DNA of 64,000 nt. Source: a virus. The first letter of the stretch is position 1. Each line of letters begins with the position of its first letter. The notes under the pieces were generated by a model, which searched no databases, was not told where the DNA came from, and saw only the letters and a program-made list of their open reading frames with translations. Of this stretch, positions 1 through 6,895 are shown piece after piece. Position numbers and translations under genes: made by a program. The stretch is from positions 1 to 64,000 of IMG/VR virus record IMGVR_UViG_3300037427_002598; one strand, given 5' to 3'.

Positions 1-464
1 TATAATTTAAAGTTCTTCTTACCGTCTCGATATTTAATATTAATTAAATTATCGCCCATCATGTAATTGAACTTTATCGTATTCTCGGTTTTACCGGTTT
101 GTGGCATAAATTCAGGACCTTCAGATACATTTAAATCTTGAAGAGTCTTTTTTGATATACCCCTTGTGTCAAACCATTTTATTACTTTAGAACCTACATT
201 TTTAGTTTGAGGTGAATAGTCGGGTCTTATATATTCCTTTGTGCTATTTCCCTTTCGCTGGTACGTATGTAATTGAAAAGTAGTGTTACAGTTGTGACAG
301 GTACCAAGACCACGTTCCCAATCATAAGAAGCACATTTAAGCTTTTGATTTTTAGGTTGTCTAGACGAAGAACACAGAGGACAAATCCCCTGTGTTTTTC
401 CTTGATCTAAACTATATTGATTGAATGAATCAATCAAAAATCCATTGATCTCTGTTGTCTGCAT
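1..464 (-). CDS. DNA primase-helicase, N-terminal part (cut by left edge)
   Basis: About 154 residues are visible from an ATG at 464, and the frame stays open to base 1. The N-terminus carries a zinc-ribbon pattern: CPLC at about residues 30-33, a further Cys in KCAS, then CHNC at about 61-64. A segment KWFDTRGISKKTL follows, typical of the region just before the Toprim domain in T7 gp4-like and Twinkle-like primase-helicases. By family it should synthesise primers and unwind DNA at the phage fork. The Toprim and helicase domains lie outside the window. It is the last visible gene of the leftward unit. A copy of the repeated promoter element sits directly upstream, with its -10-like part only a few bases from the ATG. 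Confidence 0.85.
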   Translation of the reverse strand, partial: MQTTEINGFLIDSFNQYSLDQGKTQGICPLCSSSRQPKNQKLKCASYDWERGLGTCHNCNTTFQLHTYQRKGNSTKEYIRPDYSPQTKNVGSKVIKWFDTRGISKKTLQDLNVSEGPEFMPQTGKTENTIKFNYMMGDNLINIKYRDGKKNFKL

Positions 465-467
465 ATA

Positions 468-502
468 TATATTATCTGCGAATTTCGTATTTAGTTTGTA
501 TT
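468..502 (-). promoter_or_regulatory. Repeated promoter-like element, copy 1 (primase-helicase)
   Basis: On the minus strand AATACAAACTAAATACG (502-486) is followed after 7 nt by CAGATAATATA (478-468). The upstream box is identical to copy 4; the spacer is one base shorter than the usual 8. The -10-like box ends 3 nt before the ATG at 464, so a start 6-7 nt downstream would give a leaderless or nearly leaderless mRNA. The element overlaps the stop codon of the SSB-like gene. Confidence 0.6.
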
Positions 503-812
503 AAAATGGTAAGTCGTCCTCTTTTACTGGTTCAGCTTTAGGCGTAGTTTTTGGTTGATCCATTCTAGCTGGAGCTTCTACGTTTTGACCGTTTGTCCAA
601 ACAACCCTAGCGTTACCTAAATAAACTTTAGCAACTTTAGCTTCTCGTTCTTCTTTAGTTTGTTCAACTATTACAGGGCCATTATTACCAAACTGATCTA
701 CTTCATCGTTTAAAGTGATACTAATAGGTAAATACTTACCTTTAGCACCTACAATGATTTTGTCTTTTGGGATACTGTTTAGATTAATACTTGTTTTTAA
801 TATTGATGCCAT
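501..812 (-). CDS. Single-stranded DNA-binding protein-like
   Basis: The 103-aa protein ends in an acidic tail, KEDDLPF, like the C-terminal peptide by which bacterial SSBs recruit partners. The body has a strand-rich section (GKYLPISITLND) and a linker rich in Pro and Lys before the tail. It is shorter than a typical SSB, about half an OB fold plus tail, so the fold is inferred. The neighbouring exonuclease, ERF annealase and primase support a role coating ssDNA in replication and recombination. Its ATG overlaps the TAA of the upstream 69-aa gene (TAATG), suggesting coupled translation. Confidence 0.65.
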   Translation of the reverse strand: MASILKTSINLNSIPKDKIIVGAKGKYLPISITLNDEVDQFGNNGPVIVEQTKEEREAKVAKVYLGNARVVWTNGQNVEAPARMDQPKTTPKAEPVKEDDLPF

Positions 813-1021
813 TATGCTAATGTTGTGTTTAAGTTGTTAAACATATCACGTAAATCCATAGTGGTTACGTTAGTGTCTTTTAATCTACGTCTAAAGTTAT
901 CGGCTACTTTAGAATAAGGATGATATCCATCCACTGTATTTGTATTTCTATAAAATTGTGATACAGGAAATCTTAATCCTGTTATTGTACAGATTTTTGT
1001 ACGTCTATTTATTCTTGCCAT
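812..1021 (-). CDS. Hypothetical basic 69-aa protein
   Basis: No family is recognised. The protein is basic (MARINRRTK start; FRRRLKDTN centre) and may bind nucleic acid, but no motif shows this. It sits 1 nt downstream of the exonuclease gene and shares a TAATG overlap with the SSB-like gene, so it is co-transcribed with the recombination set. Confidence 0.7.
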   Translation of the reverse strand: MARINRRTKICTITGLRFPVSQFYRNTNTVDGYHPYSKVADNFRRRLKDTNVTTMDLRDMFNNLNTTLA

Positions 1022-1022
1022 A

Positions 1023-1754
1023 TTATAAAATTTCAGTTTTAAAAAATTGTTTAGGATCGAATTCTGGTGATTTAAAAAATAATTTGTATTGAGCTACAGC
1101 TTCTTTTACTTTCTCACGACCCTTATCATAAAAAGCATCAGAACACTCACAAATTTTAATTTGACGAGTAGATTTATCTATAGCTATAAAAATCATATCA
1201 TATCCAAATAGTTTTTTATAAATAAAAGCTTGGCTATCATAATTATAGCGAGAAGCTGAATATCTAAAATTTTCTATATCTGATGTGGTTTTTAAATCTA
1301 CAACTAATCTTTCGTCATGATTTACTATATCTGCTTTACCTTTCCATAGTTCACTTTCTATTTCGGAAATTCCAGGAACTTCATATTCTACATTTTTACT
1401 TTGAATTAGATCCTTACAAACGTTATTAGCTAATACTGTATCAACCATTAACTCTATTTGATCTACTTCGTGTTGTAATAAACAAAGTTCTCCTTCAGAT
1501 ATCTCTTTATACACTTTATTGTTCCTAGTATTAGACTTAACAATTTTAAACTTTTTTAGTTTATCTGGTTCAAGAATAGCAGTATGAAAATAACCGCCAA
1601 TTAAAAACGCAGGTGATTGTTTACTAGGCTCATGTAATGATAAAGGGTTTTTTAATAAGGTTGCGATGTGAGAATTACTAAGATATTGTTGTCCAAACTC
1701 ACCATAGTAATCCTCATCATTTTTTAACCTTTTTAAAATCTCTTTTTTTGTCAT
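1023..1754 (-). CDS. PD-(D/E)XK exonuclease (RecE/Cas4-like)
   Basis: The 243-aa protein has the layout of phage exodeoxyribonuclease VIII-like PD-(D/E)XK nucleases: an N-terminal GGYFHTAILEP segment (about residues 53-63) with the family's GxxxH, then GKADIV with D142, then VVDLKTT with D153 and K155 as the metal and catalytic residues, and YDSQAFIY as the following Q motif. By family it would resect duplex ends to leave ssDNA for the annealase. It starts on the base next to the end of the ERF gene. Exonuclease plus ERF plus SSB is a standard phage single-strand-annealing recombination module. Confidence 0.82.
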   Translation of the reverse strand: MTKKEILKRLKNDEDYYGEFGQQYLSNSHIATLLKNPLSLHEPSKQSPAFLIGGYFHTAILEPDKLKKFKIVKSNTRNNKVYKEISEGELCLLQHEVDQIELMVDTVLANNVCKDLIQSKNVEYEVPGISEIESELWKGKADIVNHDERLVVDLKTTSDIENFRYSASRYNYDSQAFIYKKLFGYDMIFIAIDKSTRQIKICECSDAFYDKGREKVKEAVAQYKLFFKSPEFDPKQFFKTEIL

Positions 1755-2270
1755 TTAAAGCGTTGTTAATTCCTTTTCAATTTCTTTAGTTAAAGAGTAT
1801 TTTGCTTTAATTGCATCTATTTTTCCTCCTGATTTTATAAACTGTTTAGCTTTTGTTACTTGATCTTGACTCATATTGGTCTTGTGATCGTTAACAGCAT
1901 CACTGTCTTGTGTATCATCAATTAAAAATAAATTACCTAAAGCATATTTCTTCCCATAACTCGATGCAGAACCAAATTGTTGAGGTGTTTGCATACCTTT
2001 CTGTAATAAGTCTACTCCTACTAAAGCTGTTGCTTGTATAGAGTTTTCTCCATCAGAAATAGTTGCCATACTCTCAATAATAGGCATAGGGTCACTAGCA
2101 ATTAAATTTTCATTTAAAGTTACTGAAACTCCTAATTCTAATAAAAAGGGTTTTGTTGCTTCGAGGATATCTTCGGCAGAGCGGAAGTAATATTTGCCGA
2201 ATGAGTTAAATCTACTTTTCTTCGATTTAAACTTGGTCTGAATAGTTGCTAACTTTTCGTTTATGTTCAT
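1755..2270 (-). CDS. erf: ERF-family single-strand annealing protein
   Basis: The 171-aa protein matches the ERF superfamily. It opens with NINEKLATIQTKFKSKKS, has FGKYYFRSAEDILEATKPFL in the core, and carries the characteristic QQFGSASSYGKKYALG followed by LFLIDDTQDSDA. ERF proteins form rings that anneal complementary ssDNA during phage recombination and genome circularisation. It lies immediately upstream of the exonuclease on the same strand. The upstream gap holds AT-rich sequence with a GGTAGTAAATATAG element. Confidence 0.87.
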   Translation of the reverse strand: MNINEKLATIQTKFKSKKSRFNSFGKYYFRSAEDILEATKPFLLELGVSVTLNENLIASDPMPIIESMATISDGENSIQATALVGVDLLQKGMQTPQQFGSASSYGKKYALGNLFLIDDTQDSDAVNDHKTNMSQDQVTKAKQFIKSGGKIDAIKAKYSLTKEIEKELTTL

Positions 2271-2310
2271 AGGTATTTGGGTTTTATCTATTAATATAAT
2301 TACATATAAT

Positions 2311-2330
2311 TTACTATATTTACTACCTGT
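2311..2330 (-). promoter_or_regulatory. Second-class promoter-like element upstream of erf
   Basis: On the minus strand ACAGGTAGTAAATATAGTAA lies between the sigma-factor gene and erf. It resembles AATAGGTAGTAATATATAAT upstream of the HTH gene (3730-3711) and differs from the seven-copy element. Two copies are weak evidence; it may mark a different expression class. Confidence 0.3.
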
Positions 2331-2333
2331 AAC

Positions 2334-3086
2334 TTACAGATAATCAATAACTTGCGAGTGATCTACGTTATCAACAAGTTTTTTTACAGCTTGCTTTTTT
2401 AGTTCTGAAACTCGCACATAACCACTTGGTCCTTTTATGTTAATTGAAGCGGCTATATTTTTAGCTGAATGTTTATCACAATCTAATCCATAAGATAATC
2501 TTAATACCTCATATTCTGTTTCGTTTAAATATTTACTCATTAAACTTTTTAAATAACTATTTAAAATCCCTATATTATAAGGTTCTGAATCATCTGGTAT
2601 TTGATATATTAAATCTTCATCGTTAGTATGTAATTTTGCATCTATACTCAAGAAAATACTATTGAAAAACATTTCAACCATTTTTTTGTCTTTAGGATTT
2701 TTTCTTATTTCATTCATTTTATGTTCAGGTATCCTAATATCACCTCTATTTTTATCTATTGCTCTTCTTATTGCTCCTTTAATTCTTTTAAAAAAGAAAG
2801 ACTTAAGAGTTTTTTCCTTATCGTTAGATTGATTTAAAAGTGTATAATCTAATTTTGCTACAGCTTTAGTTAAACCAAGACTACCTTCTTGAATAAAATC
2901 AGTTATATCCATAACACCTGATGCTTGTTGAGAAGTAGAAAATTTACGAGCTACATTTTCAACTAAAGGAAGAAATTTACAAATAAGTTCTTCAGCGCTG
3001 TAATCTATTAAGTTTCTATGTACCGGTTGAGATGCTTTTACATCTTCTTTATATCTAACGTAGTTACTTATATTATATTTTTTCAT
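2334..3086 (-). CDS. RNA polymerase sigma-70 family factor
   Basis: The 250-aa protein shows sigma-70 region 2: LVENVARKFS (about 41-50), then DITDFIQEGSLGLTKAVAKLD, where the DxIQEGxxGL core is diagnostic, and FFKRIKGAIRRAID (RNAP and -10 contacts). The C-terminal part, LNETEYEVLRLSYGLD followed by SAKNIAASI and VRVSELKKQAVKKL, is a region 4 helix-turn-helix for a -35 element. No anti-sigma gene is visible. It would bind host core RNA polymerase and redirect it to phage promoters, the obvious candidates being the repeated elements here. Its 5' end overlaps the upstream HTH gene by 14 nt, so the two are probably made together. Confidence 0.9.
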   Translation of the reverse strand: MKKYNISNYVRYKEDVKASQPVHRNLIDYSAEELICKFLPLVENVARKFSTSQQASGVMDITDFIQEGSLGLTKAVAKLDYTLLNQSNDKEKTLKSFFFKRIKGAIRRAIDKNRGDIRIPEHKMNEIRKNPKDKKMVEMFFNSIFLSIDAKLHTNDEDLIYQIPDDSEPYNIGILNSYLKSLMSKYLNETEYEVLRLSYGLDCDKHSAKNIAASINIKGPSGYVRVSELKKQAVKKLVDNVDHSQVIDYL

Positions 3087-3696
3087 ATATTTTATTTAAT
3101 TTGTCTTTTTCTTCTTTTAGTTGTTTCCCTATAGTTCTATGAATTGTCCTAGTAGAACAATCAAGCATATCTGCTATACCTTTAATTGTAATCTTATCAC
3201 CTATATCATTTATATCTAGCATACACCTATAGATATCTTCTTTATGTATGTTTTTATTTCTTCCAACCAATTGTCCTACTATTTTAAGTTTAGCTGTAGT
3301 ACTTAAATTAGTTATTTGATTAAATATAATCTTTCTTTTTCTATTAACAGGGGGTTTTTTTAAAGCTTTATCCAATCCACCTAACATATCTTTTAAATAT
3401 TTCTCTTTTATATTAAAAGTTATAAAATTGTTAGATTTATCTGTTATAAAATAAGCAATTTCTTTAAATTTATCATCTTCTAAATCAGGGTTCAAGTATT
3501 TAAGGACTAACAAATGCCACTTTAATGATTTAAAACTACTTATTTTAGCTTTACTTTTAAATAGCTCGTAGCATTCATAAGTCCCATATTGATAATACTT
3601 TCCCCATTGATATACTTTTGTTGGTATATCATTTATTGGATCTCTATTATATATGATTCTATTTCGATTTAAATAATCGATCCGTCTATGTGACAT
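3073..3696 (-). CDS. HTH DNA-binding protein
   Basis: The 207-aa protein has no recognised N-terminal family. Residues about 165-195 (DKITIKGIADMLDCSTRTIHRTI) form a clear helix-turn-helix of the kind found in transcriptional regulators and replication initiators. The whole protein is Lys-rich. It overlaps the sigma-factor start by 14 nt, so a regulator plus sigma factor pair is likely. It could be a co-regulator, a repressor or an origin-binding protein; the sequence does not decide. Confidence 0.72.
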   Translation of the reverse strand: MSHRRIDYLNRNRIIYNRDPINDIPTKVYQWGKYYQYGTYECYELFKSKAKISSFKSLKWHLLVLKYLNPDLEDDKFKEIAYFITDKSNNFITFNIKEKYLKDMLGGLDKALKKPPVNRKRKIIFNQITNLSTTAKLKIVGQLVGRNKNIHKEDIYRCMLDINDIGDKITIKGIADMLDCSTRTIHRTIGKQLKEEKDKLNKIYEKI

Positions 3697-3710
3697 TAGC
3701 GTGTTATTCT

Positions 3711-3730
3711 ATTATATATTACTACCTATT
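3711..3730 (-). promoter_or_regulatory. Second-class promoter-like element upstream of the HTH gene
   Basis: On the minus strand AATAGGTAGTAATATATAAT stands 14 nt before the ATG at 3696. The GGTAGTAA core is shared with the element upstream of erf. The TATAAT-like end supports a promoter, but only two copies were seen. Confidence 0.3.
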
Positions 3731-3734
3731 GTCA

Positions 3735-3956
3735 TTATCTCAGCGTGGGCTGAGTTTCAAATTTTCTTAATTTATCTGAATACTTAATTATTAATTCAGC
3801 TTTATGATTTAAGGTTTTTAGGTTTATTTTATTATCTTTAGCCTTACAGCTTAAAACATAATTTGTTATATCTGTTCTTAAATCATATATAGAATCCCAT
3901 AAATAATTTTTATGAGACTTTTTTCTTGCTTTTGGTAAATTTTTTATTCCGAACAT
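3735..3956 (-). CDS. Hypothetical 73-aa protein
   Basis: A Lys-rich, mostly helical small protein with no recognised family. Its last codons include a perfect inverted repeat, CTCAGC-GTGG-GCTGAG (3739-3754), so the mRNA would form a hairpin directly at the stop codon. A T-run is lacking. Confidence 0.6.
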   Translation of the reverse strand: MFGIKNLPKARKKSHKNYLWDSIYDLRTDITNYVLSCKAKDNKINLKTLNHKAELIIKYSDKLRKFETQPTLR

Positions 3957-4035
3957 CTTTTTTAGTTTTACGTTTAGCGTTAATATCGAAAGCGTTAACT
4001 CGAATTAAGTGTTTATATAATTTTATTTGTTTCAT
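3910..4035 (-). CDS. Possible 41-aa basic peptide
   Basis: An ATG at 4035 opens 41 codons (MKQIKLYKHLIRVNAFDINA...) ending in TAA at 3910. It overlaps the 5' end of the 73-aa gene by 47 nt in another frame. It fills the gap between the 73-aa and 57-aa genes and has a similar A-rich leader, but the overlap and size leave it doubtful. Confidence 0.35.
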   Translation of the reverse strand: MKQIKLYKHLIRVNAFDINAKRKTKKDVRNKKFTKSKKKVS

Positions 4036-4051
4036 TTAATATAATTTATTG

Positions 4052-4077
4052 TGACATTATGTCATGACACTTTGTCA
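4052..4077. promoter_or_regulatory. Tandem TGACA palindromes (possible operator)
   Basis: Two abutting 13-bp palindromes, TGACATTATGTCA (4052-4064) and TGACACTTTGTCA (4065-4077), lie over the end of the 57-aa gene and just upstream of the next start at 4035. TGACA half-sites recur in the 9.2-9.7 kb intergenic region. A dimeric DNA-binding protein, for example the HTH protein, could use them; this is inference. Confidence 0.4.
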
Positions 4078-4235
4078 TCTTTTATAATTGTTATTCCCTT
4101 TTTGCCGAATACATTTCTATAAGCAAATTTATATCCATCTTCTAGTTCATATTTAATATTTTGAGCTGGAGGCATGTTTGCACTCCCACCCATATATTTA
4201 GTTATTAAATATTTTTCAATTTTATTTTTATTCAT
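4062..4235 (-). CDS. Hypothetical 57-aa protein
   Basis: An ATG at 4235 opens 57 codons (MNKNKIEKYLITKYMGGSAN...) ending in TGA at 4062. The start overlaps the end of the upstream membrane-protein gene by 8 nt, the tight packing seen throughout this strand. No family is recognised. Confidence 0.55.
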   Translation of the reverse strand: MNKNKIEKYLITKYMGGSANMPPAQNIKYELEDGYKFAYRNVFGKKGITIIKDDKVS

Positions 4236-4494
4236 CGCTTAAATATTTTTGATATAATATAAATGTAATTATTTTTAATATTGTTCCAAGCATTATACCC
4301 ATCATCATTTGTATTCTTGTTGTACCAATAGCATAAAACATATATATTATAAAACCATCAAATAATAACATACATGTTACAGGTATAATGATTACTTTTT
4401 TTATCCAGTCTCCTACTAAAGCTACCATATAACCGCTTAAAGCCATAATAAGAGACATAAAGAAGGGTATTATTAAATCTAATAAACTACTCAT
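4228..4494 (-). CDS. Small membrane protein with three helices
   Basis: The 88-aa protein is dominated by hydrophobic segments at about residues 3-26, 34-56 and 62-82, separated by short charged turns (GDWIKKV), which suggests three transmembrane helices. No family is recognised. Its start overlaps the ligase stop by 8 nt. It could be involved in host takeover or exclusion, but nothing shows this. Confidence 0.68.
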   Translation of the reverse strand: MSSLLDLIIPFFMSLIMALSGYMVALVGDWIKKVIIIPVTCMLLFDGFIIYMFYAIGTTRIQMMMGIMLGTILKIITFILYQKYLSDE

Positions 4495-5320
4495 AATTTC
4501 TTATACATTTAAATAGAGGATGTCTATATGATCCAGAGGGAGTCTTTTGAAAGTATGTAAAGGTAGCGGTTTTACCAATATACCAGTCTGCTATATCATA
4601 CATTTTTTCCATTATTTTATAATCATCCATAATAGGCATACCAAAAGTGATACCGTTGTTATCAACAGCCAAGAATTTACCAATCGTACCAGTTCGTTTG
4701 CCTTGGCCTTCCACCCATGCTGTAATTCTTGCCTCTGAATCTTGGAAATCTTTGAATTTTTGTAAGTTGTAACTTCGTTTTTGTTCATATGGTTTATTTA
4801 GTCTTACTATACTACCTTCATAACCTTGTGTAAGAAAATCTTCGTGCCATATTTTAGCTTCTTCAATTAAAGAAACTTGGTGAGTCAATACTTCAACAAT
4901 ATGTCTTGATCTTAATTCATCAATTTTACTTTTAATATTTTCATTTCTTATTTTAAAAGGATAATTATGAATATCAGAATAATAATCATACCAATGAAAC
5001 TGAATATAACGAGTTGCCTCATCTATTTCTTCAGCATTGGGCTTTTGTTTTCTCACAAGGGATATAATTTTATTGAAATTATCTTTAAATTGGTGATTAT
5101 ATAATTCACCATCAACCACAAGATGTGGGTTGGTTTTAAATAAAGGTTTAAACGCATCTTTAATATGATCTACAGTTTTAAACTCTTTATGATTACGGCT
5201 AAAAGCACCGTCTTTTGTTATATAGCATCTAACCCCATCAAGTTTTGGTTGAATAAAAGAATCTACATTAAATTCTTTTTTTCCATAAGGGTGAGCTAGC
5301 ATTACTTTAAAATCACTCAT
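4487..5320 (-). CDS. ATP-dependent DNA ligase
   Basis: The 277-aa protein contains the nucleotidyltransferase motifs of ATP-dependent ligases. Motif I is KLDGVR (residues 26-31, with K26 as the lysine that takes AMP). LVVDGELYN follows as motif III, GYEGSIVRL as motif IV, and LQKFKDF as motif V. An OB-like part, RTGTIGKFLAV to the C-terminus, follows. It is a minimal ligase without an N-terminal DNA-binding domain, as in many phages. It would seal nicks during replication and recombination. It is coupled by an ATGA overlap to the upstream UVR-motif gene. Confidence 0.92.
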   Translation of the reverse strand: MSDFKVMLAHPYGKKEFNVDSFIQPKLDGVRCYITKDGAFSRNHKEFKTVDHIKDAFKPLFKTNPHLVVDGELYNHQFKDNFNKIISLVRKQKPNAEEIDEATRYIQFHWYDYYSDIHNYPFKIRNENIKSKIDELRSRHIVEVLTHQVSLIEEAKIWHEDFLTQGYEGSIVRLNKPYEQKRSYNLQKFKDFQDSEARITAWVEGQGKRTGTIGKFLAVDNNGITFGMPIMDDYKIMEKMYDIADWYIGKTATFTYFQKTPSGSYRHPLFKCIRNYE

Positions 5321-5562
5321 TTTTTGTATTTTTTATTAATTATTTCTATTTTTCTTTTAATAATAGCGGCTTTTTCATATTCTTCTTTGTCTTCATAACG
5401 TGACAAAAGACCATTAAGCCGTTTTAATTCAATATCTATAACTTCATCTTCAGTCGGTCTGTATACTTCTAGAGTATCATGATTATCATAATATTCAGTA
5501 AAAGCTTTTAATACTCTATTAGCTATTTTATCTGCTAATCTATCTAATTCTCTTTCGTTCAT
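5317..5562 (-). CDS. Small protein with UVR-like C-terminal motif
   Basis: The C-terminal half of this 81-aa protein (ELKRLNGLLSRYEDKEEYEKAAIIKRKI) resembles the UVR/UvrB-UvrC interaction helix pair, with the EEYEKAAxIKRKI signature. The N-terminal half is acidic and helical. It may be a small adaptor that binds a partner through the UVR coiled coil. It overlaps the ligase start (ATGA) and has copy 2 of the repeated promoter directly upstream, so it begins a ligase operon. Confidence 0.68.
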   Translation of the reverse strand: MNERELDRLADKIANRVLKAFTEYYDNHDTLEVYRPTEDEVIDIELKRLNGLLSRYEDKEEYEKAAIIKRKIEIINKKYKK

Positions 5563-5567
5563 ACATA

Positions 5568-5603
5568 TATATTATCTATATTAAACCGTATTTAGTTTAT
5601 GAT
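5568..5603 (-). promoter_or_regulatory. Repeated promoter-like element, copy 2 (UVR-like/ligase operon)
   Basis: On the minus strand CATAAACTAAATACG (5601-5587), an 8-nt spacer, then TAGATAATATA (5578-5568), 5 nt before the ATG at 5562. It overlaps the end of the 154-aa gene. Confidence 0.62.
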
Positions 5604-6045
5604 CTTTTATTTCATACTTTTTAATCAATTGCTCAGCTGTACCTACAAACATGACATGCTTTTGCCATACATTATAGATAGATATATAAGTTGGTTCACC
5701 TTGTTTAGGATATAAAGTATAGATATATTCTTCTCCATAATCTCCAAGATCACCATTACATTCATAAAGATAAGTATATCCTACATCTTTTTTAAATTCC
5801 TGCACTATCTGAGCTGCAAAACAACCCGGACCATTAGCATATTCACCTATTTTAACTGAACCTGAAATACCATTTATTATTTTAATTGGTTTTATAAATT
5901 CAGCTAATTTAACACCTACATAAGATGGATAACCATCATATTGTTGGTACATATTTATGATTGACTTCTTGATCATCTCATGACCTTTGTCATAAGCAAC
6001 ACCTTCTTGTCTTGGTATTACTCTTGTTAAACTTCTAGTTCCCAT
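5581..6045 (-). CDS. Conserved phage protein with MGTRSLT start
   Basis: This 154-aa protein begins MGTRSLTRV and contains MYQQYDGYPSYVGVKLAEF followed by ANGPGCFAAQIV. It belongs to a protein type I know as common and functionally undefined in phages (the 'YxQxDGYPxxxG' proteins). No catalytic motif is apparent. It lies between the tRNA gene and the ligase operon. Confidence 0.72.
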   Translation of the reverse strand: MGTRSLTRVIPRQEGVAYDKGHEMIKKSIINMYQQYDGYPSYVGVKLAEFIKPIKIINGISGSVKIGEYANGPGCFAAQIVQEFKKDVGYTYLYECNGDLGDYGEEYIYTLYPKQGEPTYISIYNVWQKHVMFVGTAEQLIKKYEIKDHKLNTV

Positions 6046-6063
6046 TTTATTATTTAAAGTTAG

Positions 6064-6136
6064 TTGCGAGGGGAGGATTCGAACCTCCGACCTTTGGGTT
6101 ATGAGCCCAACGAGCTGGCCACTGCTCTACCTCGCT
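6064..6136 (-). tRNA. tRNA-Met (CAT), initiator-like
   Basis: A full cloverleaf: acceptor AGCGAGG/CCTCGCA, D-arm GAGC/GCTC, anticodon arm TTGGG-CTCATAA-CCCAA, T-arm GGAGG-TTCGAAT-CCTCC. The CAT anticodon is central. Position 1:72 is an A:A mismatch, the anticodon stem ends in three G:C pairs, and the D-stem has A11:T24; all three are hallmarks of bacterial initiator tRNA. CCA is not encoded (ACTA follows). A phage initiator tRNA could support translation initiation late in infection, but an elongator or lysidine-modified Ile role cannot be excluded without testing. Confidence 0.93.
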
Positions 6137-6141
6137 ATAAG

Positions 6142-6206
6142 TAGGAAGTTGGAGAAAACTTGGCAAATCTTTTTATATTCTCTTTTTACGCCAGACATCC
6201 TTCCTA
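6142..6206 (-). other. Structured element upstream of tRNA-Met
   Basis: TAGGAAG (6142-6148) and CTTCCTA (6200-6206) form a 7-bp inverted repeat around about 50 nt, which holds a second short repeat (TTGGC/GCCAG). The spacing recalls an acceptor stem, but there is no T-loop, so it is not a tRNA. It may be a processing structure for the tRNA transcript or a decayed tRNA. Confidence 0.3.
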
Positions 6207-6392
6207 TATATTTTCTGTGAGTCTATATATCTCACTTAATTTTTCTTCAGAATATTTAATTATTTTAGTTCCAACTCTTTCTCTATAATCTGAATCTTCT
6301 TCATGTTTTAATAAATATTCTAATTTTATTAAATCACCTTTTAAAATTCCTATCATATCTTGAATGTAAATCTTTGTGTTTTTTTTATTCAT
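6204..6392 (-). CDS. Hypothetical 62-aa protein
   Basis: A charged, helical small protein (MNKKNTKIYIQDMIGIL...) with no recognised family. Copy 3 of the repeated promoter ends 1 nt before its ATG, so its mRNA may be leaderless. It is followed by the structured element and tRNA-Met, so this promoter probably also serves the tRNA. Confidence 0.62.
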   Translation of the reverse strand: MNKKNTKIYIQDMIGILKGDLIKLEYLLKHEEDSDYRERVGTKIIKYSEEKLSEIYRLTENI

Positions 6393-6393
6393 T

Positions 6394-6429
6394 TATATTA
6401 TCTTTATCAGCCCGTATTTACTCTGTATC
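6394..6429 (-). promoter_or_regulatory. Repeated promoter-like element, copy 3
   Basis: On the minus strand GATACAGAGTAAATACG (6429-6413), an 8-nt spacer, AAGATAATATA (6404-6394). The ATG at 6392 is 1 nt away. It overlaps the end of the 87-aa gene. Confidence 0.6.
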
Positions 6430-6681
6430 TAATTCAACCAGTTTAGCAATATAATTCCAAGTATCAATTTGATTAATAGTTGCATTGATACATTTTTCTA
6501 ATACTTCTGATGATACATTTCTTTTATTATCAGGATCAATTATAGCATTTTTAAGAGTTTCTAATTCTTCATTTAAACTAAATAATTTAGCAAATGCTTT
6601 ATCAGAGGCTCTTTGGTTTAATGTTTCTGTATTTAGCTTAGGCATATCATCCAGCTTATTTTTTAGTTGTTTTAAATTCAT
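6418..6681 (-). CDS. Hypothetical 87-aa helical protein
   Basis: A mostly alpha-helical, charged protein with heptad-like Leu spacing (LFSLNEELETLKNAII). No family is recognised. It ends 1 nt from the start region of the promoter element that serves the next gene. Confidence 0.62.
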   Translation of the reverse strand: MNLKQLKNKLDDMPKLNTETLNQRASDKAFAKLFSLNEELETLKNAIIDPDNKRNVSSEVLEKCINATINQIDTWNYIAKLVELDTE

Positions 6682-6682
6682 A

Positions 6683-6895
6683 TTATATTTTTATCCAAGT
6701 TAAACCATTATAATTCAACCATTTACTTACTCCATATATTTTAGTTTTTTCATATTCTTCTTTTTCTTCATTCCATTTCATATCTTCTTTAAACAGAAAA
6801 GAGAAAGTAGGAGGTAAATCGCCTAATACATATCCTCTATAATACTTTTTATTTATAGATATTGTATTTTTATTAATTTTTTTTATTATGTTCAT
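6683..6895 (-). CDS. Hypothetical 70-aa protein
   Basis: A Lys/Tyr-rich small protein (MNIIKKINKNTISINKKYYRG...) with no recognised family. It lies 1 nt upstream of the 87-aa gene and has an A/T-rich leader. Confidence 0.55.
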   Translation of the reverse strand: MNIIKKINKNTISINKKYYRGYVLGDLPPTFSFLFKEDMKWNEEKEEYEKTKIYGVSKWLNYNGLTWIKI

